Source of the DNA: Notamacropus eugenii | Lineage: Eukaryota; Chordata; Mammalia; Diprotodontia; Macropodidae | Assembly: GCF_028372415.1 (NCBI RefSeq) | Contig: NC_092874.1 | Location: 55,031,865 to 55,095,864 of the forward strand | Length of the DNA stretch: 64,000 nt | Direction of reading: 5' to 3' | In this document: positions 46,700-57,415 of the stretch, in pieces | Position numbering within the stretch: the stretch's first letter is position 1 | How the letters are laid out: the number at the start of each line of letters is the position of its first letter | Made by a program: the position numbers and the translations under genes | The notes under the pieces: generated by a model | Told to the model about the DNA's origin: nothing | The model's database searches: none | What the model saw: the letters and a program-made list of their open reading frames with translations, nothing else

Positions 46700-47903
46700 T
46701 TATACATGTATCATCTTTTTCTCAAGTTCTATTCAGCTTCACATTATAAAAAATCTTTGTTAAATTTGTCCAAATCTGAAAGCACATTAAATCATCAACT
46801 ATTAGTCTATTTCCCCCTGCAATTTGATAATTTTCTGTAAGTATTTAGATGTTATGCAGTGGACACATCCTATTGAATGGTGACTTGGCTAACTAAGCCA
46901 TAACATGGCTTCCTTGCTTTTTCATTTGGTCTATTTTTACTATGGGCTTATCTGAAACCATCACTCTTTTGAGTTTTAGAGCATAACAGATTTTACTCCA
47001 TCCCCTTAATTCTGAGAATCTTTGTGTTTCCAGTATTTGCCTTATTCAGGTCCAGGAATGGAAGCCTGGAAGCTAGTTTGGCCCTTACTCCTGTCACTGG
47101 ATGGGGCCGCTGAATGACCACATGCTGGGGCTGAATTACCTCTCTCTGTGTGCTCATCTGGACCATTTTCCTGCTTTAGAATCAGGCTATTTCTTTCTTC
47201 ACCTTAAATCTAACCTAGCTGGTCTCTGCTCCACATTTCCGCAGGGCACAGCTGTCTTTTTGTGCAATGCTGTAACAGATGAAGAGAGTTTCAAGACAAA
47301 TCTCTTTGGTTTTAACATGCTTGGCACAGGATAGGCATACAAATGCTTATTTCTCCCCATCCCTCATTGTTTCTTCTGTACATTTTCAGAACTTTACTGG
47401 GATTTGGGCTCTACAAGATTTGAACACACCACTGCCTTCCCATAATTCCTCCCAATCACCACCTTCTGCTAAGGCCACTGAAAGAGATGAAAAGCTTGCC
47501 AACTTACTTACACAAGCACTCCAAAGAACTAAAAGGTCAGATCCACTAAGGAGACTTTTTTTAAAAATTGTACTGGCATATATTCAATTCTTAAGAAATT
47601 CAAAGGATAAATGGATGTGACATGCCTTAGGACATTGTTCGATAGCTATCGAACATCTCCTGAAGCAGCACTCACACATTTGCACACTGTAATTTGTAAA
47701 CATGCTCTTTTACGGTGATTCATGGTTTTCAGTGGTATCCATATTGTCCCAGATCTATTATTTTAATATATTTAATTGTAACACCCAAATTCAAGACACT
47801 AAGTTTTTAGACAAATTCCATAGTTACTCAAAATCACCTTCTCCGTTGCAAGTCCTTTTCCTTGCAGTGCAAGTTATATTTTACCTGCTTATTCAGAAAC
47901 AGT
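46700..47903. other. Region downstream of DBF4, no gene recognised
   Basis: AT-rich sequence between a SINE and the DBF4 3' UTR. An open frame of 113 codons (47279-47620) has no recognisable similarity and no start context worth noting. A perfect 20-bp palindrome lies at 47636-47655. Confidence 0.6.
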
Positions 47904-48162
47904 TTTATTTAAAAATTACATACACAACATGCAAGGTAGCAGACACCTCGACTTCAGTTGCATTTACTTATATAAAATACTTAATTCTTAAGAAAATACT
48001 AATAATCATCTTTATTCTTAATATTTACATTTGGTTATTAAAATGTACAGATGACACAAAAAATAAAACAAGAATTTTTACATATATATAAAAATATTTT
48101 CTGGTACACAATCTTTACCATTTGTGAAAAACACAAATTAAAAATAAAAACAAAAAACTCCT
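47904..48162 (-). other. DBF4: DBF4 3' UTR (probable extent)
   Basis: AT-rich sequence downstream of the DBF4 stop codon. On the minus strand, AATAAA-type signals lie at 48016-48011 and 47909-47904, either of which could end the transcript. The exact cleavage site cannot be read from sequence, and a longer 3' UTR is possible. Confidence 0.5.
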
Positions 48163-49171
48163 CTAAAACCCAGTAAATGTGGAGGATGAAGATGGGGAAG
48201 AGAGAAACATGGACAACAAACTATTCCCATTTTCTTCCTCCCAAACCTCTAAGATGTCATGTGAACTATGGTTTTCAGAATAGCTTGTAAAACCCAGAAA
48301 TTCAGAAGTGTCTTCACTGGTTTGAAATAATTCCACTAAAGACTGTATTGGTGAACTACAAATACGGTTTTCTTCTTTTGTAGCAGGAAATTCTGCTTTG
48401 TTCTTTAAATATATTTCGACATTTTTCTGCTGACTTCTTTTTTTATTTCTCCCTAATACTATTTTTACTTTTCGCTGCAGCTTCCCAGAAGGCAAACTGT
48501 CTGTACTTTCAATATCCACTGCTTTGGGCTCTTCACCAGAGTGACTATGGGATATTATCTTGGCTTGACCAGTAGGCTGCTCTGGTGGACTGCTAAGACT
48601 AGAACCATCACCATGTGGGGAACTAGTACCTTTTTTCTTCTGACGGGTATCTGGAAAAATTGTACTATCTGACTTCCGTTTTAGTTGAGACACGTTTTTG
48701 TCTGTTTCATCAAAATCAGAAACATGCATAAAAGACTCTAGGACATATGGGCAGCATTCTGTTTTTAGTTCTTCTAAGTCTTTTTCATTTATAGTTCCTT
48801 TATGGTCAGAAACTTCAGGAGAATATTCTTGTATGTCTTTATTCAGAGGTAGTTGTACCAAATCCAGCTTAATGTTCTTCACTGGATTTATTACATAAGA
48901 TTTTCTAGAATCAAAATGCTCTCCGAGTTTGCTTGTTGAGTTGTAAGGACATGGACTGCATGAAGCAAATGAATTTATAGGCTCTGAACTGAAGGCAACC
49001 TTCAGTGAAGGATCCCTGCTTTCTTGATATTGGAAGTCCTGTTTAATCACCTGTTGAGTAGCATTTCCCTGAGAGTCATTCAGGGAAACACGGTGCAATT
49101 CCAGCTGTTTGTCAGGTTCGTTCCTTGTATTTCCAATGATGGGGGCAAAAGATCCAACATTGCATTTTACT
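48163..49171 (-). CDS. DBF4: DBF4 last coding exon (exon 12 equivalent)
   Basis: A 1009-bp terminal exon: acceptor TATAG at 49172, stop TAG at 48165-48163. It completes the Arg codon begun in the previous exon and encodes 335 residues from RVKCNVGSFAPIIGN to the C-terminus ...SSPSSSSTFTGF. Landmarks shared with human DBF4 (from memory): SLPSGKLQRKVKIVLGRN, EENRICSSPIQSLVELFQTS, SEFLGFTSY, and WEEENGNSLL. DBF4 activates the CDC7 kinase that phosphorylates MCM proteins to fire replication origins. The C-terminal tail assists CDC7 binding. The middle of the exon is poorly conserved and Ser/Lys rich, normal for this protein. Confidence 0.96.
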
Positions 49172-49953
49172 CTATAAAAAAAGAAGAAAAAACATTAGAC
49201 TAGCTACTGAGGAGTCAAGCCATATCTTTGGAATTATCTTACCATACAAATCAGGAAAGACTGCAAGTGCATATTATGGGAAATCTAGGCATTCCATCCA
49301 TTCCCAGTTGGTTTAACATATCACCCTAAACAAATGCCCTTTCTTTATTTTAATTTTTAAATAGGTGCCATTAAACCCATTTTACTCTGTGTATGGATTT
49401 TTTTTTTTGGTCATCTGTAAATCTAAGGTTGAAGATTCTGTACTGGAATGGAGAGGAAACTTAGTGAGCAGACTAATCTGGAAACCAGCAAGACCTGGGT
49501 GCCAGTCCTGCCTCTGACACAAATGGGCAGAGAGACCTACAACAATCCTTTAGCCTCTCAAGGAGCTGGACACTATTCCAAGACTTTAAGTCACAGAGAA
49601 GGTGCTGACATGCACTGGTAGAGGGAGCTTCCAACCAGGAGCTCACTGTATCAATGATGTAACAGATGAGTCTGAAAGAGCATCTTTTCAAGGAAGTGAC
49701 CAGAAAAGTCTGTCGGCTATTCTAACCAGAAAAAAACAAACAACTCCCCCTCAAAAAGCTTCAGAGTTCTAAACCCTTCACTACGTACAGTGTTAAAGAA
49801 ATATTACTTCTGAAAATATATCTTAGCAAAATATACATTTCTAAAGCCTATAATAGACACTAGAAACTTTAATGTTTTTTCCCCAAAATGTAAATAACAA
49901 TATTTTTTATCAACTGATTTTTTAAAAATTAAAGTAACTAAATAAAAAATTAC
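49172..49953 (-). other. DBF4: DBF4 intron before the last exon (782 bp)
   Basis: AT-rich intron with donor GTAATT and acceptor TTTATAG. It contains a MIR-like remnant around 49440-49620 ('aagacctgggtgccagtcct'). No other feature seen. Confidence 0.85.
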
Positions 49954-50072
49954 CTTCTGGATATATTGCTGTTGTATTCTACAAAGTCATACACCAACCT
50001 GGATATGATATCATCAACAACTTGATACTGAGTACTTTGTGCAAAGTTTCTGTGTTGTTCACTTAGAAGATG
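49954..50072 (-). CDS. DBF4: DBF4 exon 11 equivalent (end of motif C)
   Basis: A 119-bp exon, phase 0 in and ending with two bases of an Arg codon. It encodes HLLSEQHRNFAQSTQYQVVD, then DIISRLVYDFVEYNSNISRR. The first residues supply the two histidines (H-x5-H) of the DBF4-type CCHH zinc finger, whose cysteines are in the preceding exon. The finger binds CDC7. Acceptor TTTAG at 50073 and donor GTAATT at 49953 are canonical. The sequence is nearly identical to human over the first 20 residues. Confidence 0.96.
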
Positions 50073-52437
50073 CTAAAGTTAAAAACAGAAGCACATGAGG
50101 GAATCCAGTACATCAAATTACAAAACAAATTAAAAACTCTCTCTGCTGCTCAGGCTGTTTTTTCCTAATATCATCTTGCCTTAACGTGTTTCATGACAAG
50201 AAGGTTCTATAATATTTCAAGAAAGGAAGGCCACCAAGAGTCGTTTACAAAAAGTTTAGCAGAAGTGAAGCTTTTGAGAGAAAAGGTCAACTTTTTCAGA
50301 AGTCTGTGGCCTTTCAGTGTAGTGAACTGAAGAGTCCCACTGACCCTAAGCATGAGACAGGTATTAACAGGTAACTAAGAAGAGGCTGCAGACAAGGCAG
50401 CACTTTGTACTTGGGAGCATTTTAAAAACACTTTTCTCCCCTATAATCATTTTTATCTTTATGACACTTCCTTAAGTAGAGAAAGGCTAGCATTCGTACT
50501 AATTTTACAGGTATAAAAATGAGCCATCAAGAAGCCAAAGGTCCCAAAGTTTTGGAGTCATGAAAGGTTTGAATGTAAGAGGGGCAGGGATGGTTTGGTT
50601 TGGTTTTGAAACTCCCAGGTCGGTATCAACACAAGTATTTCAAGGAGGGATAATTCCAATCCAGAAGTAATTCCAGAGGCCGTATTTTGTCCAATTCTGG
50701 ATCCGAAAATAAATATGGGAAATGGAGGATTCAGAAAAGAATAAAATAAAAAATGAAATACTTGATCTCATGAAATATTAGAAATGAAGGCGTATTTAAG
50801 GTTAAAGATGTTTAATGTTGAATAAATAGATGTCTATCAAATATATTAAAGTTGTCATAAAGGGACACAGTCTATCTCCAACATAATCAATGATTTTTTA
50901 AAAAGAGGGAGGTGAAAAGAGCTTGAGTTCACCAGAGGATCAAGAAAACTGTGTCCTAAATCGACCAGTATGAAAACTCTAGAAGAGAAGAGCCATCTCC
51001 TTGGGGGCTTTTCCAGAACATTTCCTTGCATCAGATAATGGAGGTTCCACACAGGATGAAAGGTTGTGTTGCTCCACTTTTTTTTAAGCTATTGCTTAAT
51101 ATTGTTTTACTTGATGAATTAAAGAAAAAGATATACCTTTATTTTAGAACATAAATCTGTTCCCTCAAATTCTCACCACAGACTGAAGCCTGAGCTTTTG
51201 TGGTGGTTGCCATCTATCAGGAGGATGACCTCAGGCTGGTCATTTCCCTTGGTCTAGGCTTCAGTCCCTTCTGGTCTAAAGTGAGCAAGATAAGCTAGAC
51301 TATCTTAGGTAAGTAAGCCCTATTAAGTACTCCCTGTGTCAGACTCTGTGCTAAGCAATGGGGATACAGAGAAAGTACAAGACCAGATCTCTGTTCTAAA
51401 GGAGCTCCTCTTCTAATGGAGGGATATGTCAGAGAAGGCACTGACTTGAGAGAGAGGGAGGAACCAGGAAAGGTGTATGGAGTAAACTTGGACTTGAGCT
51501 GACACCTGAAAGAATCCAGGGGGGCCAGGAGGCAGAAGAAATAGAAAGGGGCAAGGGTCTGAGAATTCTGTCTGCTTGTATACACATGCTAATGGACCAT
51601 AAGGGGAAGGGGACACCAAGGACCCACTCTGCATTTGCTTCTAAGTGTAGGACCACTCTCCCAATTCTCAGGAGCTCCATCACATGCAAGTGTTCAGAGA
51701 AACATATCAGAAATGGAAGAAGGAGGAGAGGTGAACCCCACCCTGGAAAAGAGTACCTTTGGTCCTGTTCTCTGCTGCAGGCCCTGGGCTCATTTGTGCT
51801 AATGGCTAAATTCAGTGGCACAAACTCAAGCTTAAAGCCACCTCTATGGACATTTTCCAGGACAAAGGAAACAAACAGGTGACATTTTCTATTTACAAAC
51901 AAGTTCTTAGAAGAACCATTTTTAGGCCATTTCAGTTTCTGTTGGGGAAGGGGGAAGGTCTGTACTTCTTCCTCCAAGCACCAAGTGCTGGCATCCTGCT
52001 AGAGCAGCAGAATCAGACTCACTATCAATGGTTGTGCAGGGATGCCAGGAATAATGGAACAGGATCATTATTATAAATACAGTAATACTGTTGAATTTAA
52101 ACAAATTATGCAGTAAGTAAAAGTTAAACAAATTAATATAAAAGTTATGATTTTTATGGAATGTCACATGGGATCCAGAGTTGCTGGACCAAAAAATTTC
52201 TGAATTTTAAATGTTGGCTTTTAAAAAATAAGCTATAGATTTAACAGTTAATTCTGGCTCCAAAATTCCTTGGTTCAATTACTGTCTACCACTTGTCAAG
52301 TTCTGAATAATGGAAATACAACTATTTATCTATGAAGAAGTTTTTAAAATGCTGCTGTCTTCTTGTGACATCGCACTGTGCTAACACGGTGCGTCACTGT
52401 CCACGGTGACTCTCCCCAAACCCGTGAGCGAGCTTAC
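50073..52437 (-). other. DBF4: DBF4 intron 10 equivalent
   Basis: A 2.4 kb intron. It holds an antisense L2 fragment (51310-51560) and a long unassigned part (50100-51300, 51600-52360) with no gene. Confidence 0.8.
51310..51560 (-). mobile_element. L2 3' fragment, antisense
   Basis: 'tgtgtcagactctgtgctaa', 'gcaatggggatacagagaaa', 'ctaaaggagctcctcttcta' and 'ggacttgagctgacacctga' are in antisense L2 order. Confidence 0.75.
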
Positions 52438-52555
52438 GGCCTGCAGTGCCTCATATCTCTGGGAGCAGCACTCGCAGTAGCCTTTCTTCTTGTTCTCCCG
52501 GGGGCGGGGCTGTGCAGGGCCCTGTCCTTCGTTGGCTTCACCACCTGTTCTGTTC
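52438..52555 (-). CDS. DBF4: DBF4 exon 10 equivalent (zinc-finger cysteines)
   Basis: A 118-bp exon completing an Arg codon from exon 9 and ending in phase 0 before GTAAGC. It encodes NRTGGEANEGQGPAQPRPRE, then NKKKGYCECCSQRYEALQA. The second half contains C-x2-C of the motif C zinc finger and matches human (KKKKGYCECCLQKYEDLET). The first half is unlike human (QTDGDKYGGTSIQLQL, from memory). The exon is about 62% GC with several CpGs, far above its neighbours and flanking introns, so its codon use is out of character for the gene. Confidence 0.94.
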
Positions 52556-53349
52556 CTGTTAGGAGATAAGTGTTTCCAATGGATATGGGGCAAAATGCCC
52601 ACACACCTCTCTACTTAGGATTAACATTCAATTTTCATGATAACAACTTTCCATTTGAAAATAGTCATATAAGTATCATTGAGATACTAAACTCTGTTAT
52701 CTACCCTAAGTAAGAGAGGAAAGAAGATCAAGTTATTTTCACAGAAAATGCCCTTTTTGGTAGCCCATTCAACAAAGAGGGTTTAAGACTCCTTTTGCTT
52801 AAGCAAAACCTTTTTTTCATAGAACAAGCTAGTAATGTAATTAAATTTAAAGAGATGTTTCAAAGCAATTAATAAACTATTATTCTGAAACATCATGGAA
52901 ATTAAAAGCACTCAAGAAAAGAACCATGTAATACCTCTGAAATATATTCAGAAGTTATGACAAAAAATTTTTGTTTAAAATGTTACCCATAAGTCAAAGA
53001 AATTAGATGACACAAAATCCAATTCAGTATAAACATTTAGAAATTCCAAGTCATCACGGAAGAAGCCAGTATAAGAAGAACATCCCTTGCTCTCAAGGAG
53101 CTCACGCTGGACTCTCCCTTTTGGTGAGCAAAAACTAGGGCCTCTGAGACCTGGGAAAGTTCACAGAGAAGATTAGGCAGCAGCTGAGAGCAGAGAAGGA
53201 CCCCAAAATGGTAAAAGGAGTTGGGATGACAGGGTACAGGTGAACGGATGAAAGCAGAAGGAAGACTGTTGTTGGGCTGGGGAACAGTTAGGACTCCTGT
53301 ATGGCTAAGACCCAGAACAGGATGTGAGAAGTCTTAAATGAGGGATCAA

Positions 53350-53640
53350 AGCGGTACGATGGATAGAGTGAATGTCCCAGAGTCAGGGGGAAGTGAATTC
53401 AAATCCCACTGCCACACCCCCATTTCACAATTGAGGAAACTGAGACCAAGAGGTGAAGTGATCTGCCCAGGGTCACACGAGTAGCAAATGTCTGAGGTAG
53501 CTCTAGCTCACTGCTTCCAGCTACTGCTCACTAGCTGTGTGTGACTCTCTGTTGATCTCAGTTTCCTCATCTGTGGAAATAATCAATGCATCTACCTTTC
53601 ATACTGCTGGGAGAATCAAATGAGACAATACTAGTAAGGT
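53350..53640. repeat. MIR-like SINE remnants
   Basis: 'gatggatagagtgaatgtcc', 'ttgaggaaactgagaccaag', 'ctgcccagggtcacacgagt' and then 'tcagtttcctcatctgtgga' with 'gggagaatcaaatgagacaa' show an antisense and a sense MIR/SINE core side by side. Confidence 0.55.
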
Positions 53641-54089
53641 GCTCTGTAAACCTAGAAGTGCGACAGAAATGTCAGTCGTTGCTTGTCCTTCATTTCTGAA
53701 GAGGACCATGACAACATAGGGTGATCTGCTGACTTGTGAGCCAATTGCATTTCAGTGAGGGAGAGCTGCACAAAGTCATCCAAGTCCAGGTATAAGAAAA
53801 GATGGTACAGGATACAGTGGGTGATCTCAGTATCTTCCTTGCCTGACCAAGCTCTAAACACTCCACAGAGCATGCTTCAGCCGCCTTCACGGCTGCTGGA
53901 ATGAGCTGTTCTTACCTGCCCTTTCTGCAGGGGGAAGTCTTCACATGCTTGGGGTAGACACTCCCCTAACTCAATAAAGTGTTTAAGGTCTGTAGCTGCT
54001 CATCCACCTGCCACCCAACTCTCACCTGTGGATCCAAGAAACTACAGCCCATGAAGACCTGGTAAAAAGCTCTCAGCAGACAGGCTCTT

Positions 54090-54350
54090 ATACACTAAGC
54101 AGCTATAAATGTCAAGGTGAGAAATCTGTATTTTATCCTCAAGACAACAGAGCCAGTCACCAAAGGTGTTTTGAGCAGGGGAGGAATATGGACAGACTTG
54201 TTCTTCATGATTGGTGGCTGTTGGAGGATACAGTAGAGCACGCACCAGAAGCAGGAAAATCAACTAGGAAGCTATTTTGCAACAGGCTAGGTGAGGGATG
54301 ATAAGGGCCTGAGCACTGGGGATGGTTGGGGGCGTGAGGAGAAGGGGTAA
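54090..54350 (-). mobile_element. L2 fragment, antisense
   Basis: 'ctgtattttatcctcaagac', 'agccagtcaccaaaggtgtt', 'ttgagcaggggaggaatatg' and 'ctaggtgagggatgataagg' match antisense L2 blocks. Confidence 0.7.
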
Positions 54351-54364
54351 AAGTAGAATTACAT

Positions 54365-54590
54365 GCTGTAGGAGAAAGAGTGCAGGCCTCTAAGTCTCCC
54401 AGAGACCCAGGTTTTTGTTCCATTACTGAAGAACATGTGCAATGGGCCCAAGTTCCTTAACCACTTCAGGCCCTAGCATCCTCATCTGTAAAATGTGCTG
54501 AACACTCACTTCAGTAACAAACGCTACGTGAGATAATACACATCAAGTGTTCTGCAAACCTTAAAACACCGTAAAAATATCACCTATTAT
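54365..54590 (+). repeat. MIR-like SINE, sense
   Basis: 'cctctaagtctcccagagac', 'tgggcccaagttccttaacc', 'tcctcatctgtaaaatgtgc' and 'caaaccttaaaacaccgtaa' are in MIR order. Confidence 0.65.
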
Positions 54591-55029
54591 TTTGGTCTGT
54601 GGGAGTGAGGGAGTGAAAGCAGTTAAGGGTGGATTTAGGTGGGTTACTAGGAAAATGGTGAAGTCCTTAAAAGGATGTGAAAACAAGTTTGGAAGAGGGA
54701 CTGATTTAGGTTAATATGGAATACATCGATATGTGAATCACCTATGCAGAAATGATAACTGAACCAAAGGAAGCCGATGAAATAAGCCAGGGCAGGATGT
54801 TTTGTCCTCAGGTCTACTGCTCCAAGGAGAGATTTCAGGAACTTTAAGTACATGGATAAGAAAACATCTCTATTTTCATCAACCTTTAACTGAAAATGAG
54901 CATTTCTTTCAATTACGAATATAGGTAAAATACCATAGTAGCATTAAGCTTTATCAGCCAAAGATGTTCATGACACAAAAAAGTCACGAACACTGGGCTC
55001 AGCTCAGAGGACTCCCACTCTTAAGGGCT

Positions 55030-55200
55030 AGACAAGGCATGGAGAGAGAAAGGAAGATTTATTAAGACTGACTTCTTCTGGTACCAGTCCAGGGACACAA
55101 ATACAAGCAAATCAAGGAAGTCGGTTCCTGTCCTTGAAGAGCTTAATGGGAGAAAACAATACATGAAGGAGAGTTGGAAGCAGGGGAGGAGAGTTTGCAG
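55030..55200. repeat. Same repeat family as 6361-6560
   Basis: 'agggacacaaatacaagcaa', 'ctgtccttgaagagcttaat' and 'gggagaaaacaatacatgaa' followed by 'ggagagttgg' repeat the block order of 6361-6560 and 34235-34440. Confidence 0.6.
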
Positions 55201-55337
55201 AAACAGAGAAAAGCTTACAGCGCCAAGAGTTGGTTTTTTCTTCACCCTGCTCAGCTTCAAAAGCAAGATCTATTCAAAGTAGTAACATGATAGAGATTAG
55301 CAGAATATAATTATTAAAATTAAAGATTGAAACCAAC

Positions 55338-55466
55338 CTTTGTTTAGCTTGTGCTTTTCTCTGCAGACTAGACCTTTTATCCAAATCAAAAGGACTGCAG
55401 GGCTTAGGAATGGAATAGTTTATCAGAGGTATATTGGACAGCTGAAGGTAAAATGGTCTGTAATGG
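55338..55466 (-). CDS. DBF4: DBF4 exon 9 equivalent (motif M)
   Basis: A 129-bp exon with acceptor CTTGTAG at 55467 and donor GTTGGT at 55337. It encodes the split His, then HYRPFYLQLSNIPLINYSIP, KPCSPFDLDKRSSLQRKAQA and KQ plus a split Arg. This is motif M of DBF4, which contacts CDC7 (human RPFYLQLTNMPFINYSIQ, from memory). The donor keeps the invariant GT but lacks the usual AAGT. Confidence 0.96.
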
Positions 55467-57117
55467 CTACAAGATGGGGGAAAAAAGAAATTTTAAGGTA
55501 AAATGAAACAAATAAAACTGCTTTACAAAAAGTTTTATATTTCAGGACCAAATATTTCATTTAACTATAAATAACAAACACATCATACATTTGCTTAGAT
55601 CTTAAAGACACCCAAGTTAACATGTGACAAGGGCAGAGACAATCAGCTAACTGGTATAGCTAAAAAGACAAGGACTGGACCTGAGTACACACAGGGGACA
55701 TAGGGAGCTTCCCTCGATCAACTCAGGGAGGCACTTCTCAGCAATGAGCACTAAGAGATTAGGGATTTACCCAGAGCTGGGAGACAAGAGAACCTGAATC
55801 TACCAGGTCCTCTTGGCTAGCCTGCTGCCCCACACTACACACATAATCTTCTGACAACATTTTTAACTTCCAAGCTTAGCTTAGTTTTCTTTGATCTATG
55901 AGAATACAATTATGGCATGTGAAGAGAGCCCTTCCCATCAGGGTTAAAACCAGCAGAGCCTTTGTGTAAGGGGCTTCTATAGCCCCAGTGATATCTGGTG
56001 ACATTCACCAGATGATTCTGAAAATCGGAGGTGAAAAGACGATAAGAATATCTTCTAAATGAAGAGCAATTGGAAAAACCTGCCCCAGTTATTTTTCTTA
56101 GGAACTCTGGTCTCAAGAGTCATAGCACATACACACTGCATATGTTGCTGGTGCTGTTTTTAGTCTTGTCTGGCTCTTCAAGATCCCATTTGGGGTTTTC
56201 TTGGTTGCCATTTCCTTGTCCAGCTCATTTTATAGATGAGGAAACTGAGGTAAACAGGGTTAATTGACTTGCCCCAGGGTCACACAGCTAATTAGTATCT
56301 GAGACTGGATTTGGACTCAAGTATTCCTGATTTTAGGCCTTATCCACTGCACCACAATCAATGCTTGGTGATTAGTAAATAAAAGTGTGCTCAGTTCTCG
56401 AGGTTCTTCTGTTAAAATCAGTTTTAACAGATACCTGCTCTCAAGCAACTGAAAACATGTGCCTTTTTAGATTGGTCTGTAATTTTACTGACCTAGGAAA
56501 CTCTCAAGGAAGTAAAATCCTTCTACCAAAACATACCTATACTCACTCTACAACTTCTATTCCTATAGAGCTGCCATGGGCTCTGAGAGATTGTGACATG
56601 TCCAAGGCCACACAGCCAAGTGTGTGTCTGAAGCAGGACCTGAGCCCAGGTCATCCTTACTCTAAGGCTGGTTCTGGTCCACGAGGACCTGATGCCTCTG
56701 TATTTAATTCTACCTCAAAACCACGCGATAATGAACTTTTACATCTTATAGCTCTAGAAGAGGGGGAAGGCATGCTAGTGGTCAGGGGCAGAGTGGTATG
56801 GGAAGGACATACATTCTGACTTTTCATATTAACATATGAAACATCACCCATATGGTTTTCTCAGGTCTGATTTCTAATTACCACTGTAATCAAATAAGCC
56901 ACCTTCATATTTGCTACATCATATCTGCCTTTATATGGCATTTATCCTGAAACAAATCCTATTTTGAAACTTATCTTTTCTCTAATTAAATTTACTTTAT
57001 AGAATGTAACCACACAACCTTAGTTTTTTCCTTTAAAACTGTAAAGTAGAAACCTTAAAACAAAATTACTTAAAATATTTCCTCCATTTTTACTTTGGTG
57101 TTACACTTTATACTTAC
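55467..57117 (-). other. DBF4: DBF4 intron 8 equivalent
   Basis: A 1.65 kb intron containing one antisense SINE (56135-56360). The rest shows no recognised feature. The frame at 56385-56819 is not conserved coding as far as I can tell. Confidence 0.8.
56135..56360 (-). repeat. Marsupial SINE, antisense
   Basis: 'gttgctggtgctgtttttag', 'gtctggctcttcaagatccc', 'ttttatagatgaggaaactg' and 'cccagggtcacacagctaat' with the head 'atccactgcaccacaatcaa'. A short internal deletion is apparent near the 'ttggttgccatttccttgtc' part. Confidence 0.83.
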
Positions 57118-57163
57118 TGGCTTGAATCTTCCACCTTTACAAATGGCTTTTTGAGCCTTCCTG
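57118..57163 (-). CDS. DBF4: DBF4 exon 8 equivalent (46 bp)
   Basis: A small exon with acceptor TTTCTCAG at 57164 and donor GTAAGTA at 57117. With one base from exon 7 it encodes TGRLKKPFVKVEDSS plus a split His. Human has TGRLKKPFVKVEDMSQ as I recall, so the match is almost complete. The phases (1 in, 2 out) fit both neighbours exactly. Confidence 0.96.
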
Positions 57164-57384
57164 CTGAGAAACACACAACACATTCTTTTATTATTAAATA
57201 CTGAATCTCATAGAGTTTAAGTAATTAATCCATTATCATACTGGTAGCATCATAGTCTAGTTCTTTTCACTTACAGGCTTGAATTTTGCTGCCAGAGCCA
57301 GAGTATCATAAAAAGACACAATTTTACTAACTTTTGTTTTAAAAAAGACTTAAAAAAAAACTTTTAAGATGTCAAGATACTTAC

Positions 57385-57415
57385 TTTTTGTTTTCTGAAT
57401 ACCTAATCGTTTTCC
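57385..57415 (-). CDS. DBF4: DBF4 exon 7 equivalent (31-bp microexon)
   Basis: A 31-bp exon between acceptor TTTCAG (57416) and donor GTAAGTA (57384). It encodes GKRLGIQKTK plus the first base of a Thr codon. Human reads GKRVGSGAQKTRT, so this exon is two residues shorter or the boundary differs slightly. It lies 221 bp from exon 8. It is too short for ORF finding and was placed by phase and homology. Confidence 0.92.

Larger units (their letters stand above)
52556..55337 (-). other. DBF4: DBF4 intron 9 equivalent
   Basis: A 2.8 kb intron with an L2 piece (54090-54350), MIR-like pieces (53350-53640, 54365-54590), an antisense SINE fragment near 53675-53800 ('tttctgaagaggaccatgac') and a copy of the 6361-6560 repeat (55030-55200). 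No gene seen. Confidence 0.8.

Noticed and set aside
47279-47620. 113-codon plus-strand frame
   Set aside because: No recognisable domain, no similarity I can recall, and it lies in ordinary AT-rich sequence with an L2-like beginning.
56385-56819. 144-codon plus-strand frame in DBF4 intron 8
   Set aside because: It is antisense to DBF4, with MIR/SINE-like pieces ('ccaaggccacacagccaagt') inside; not supported as a gene.
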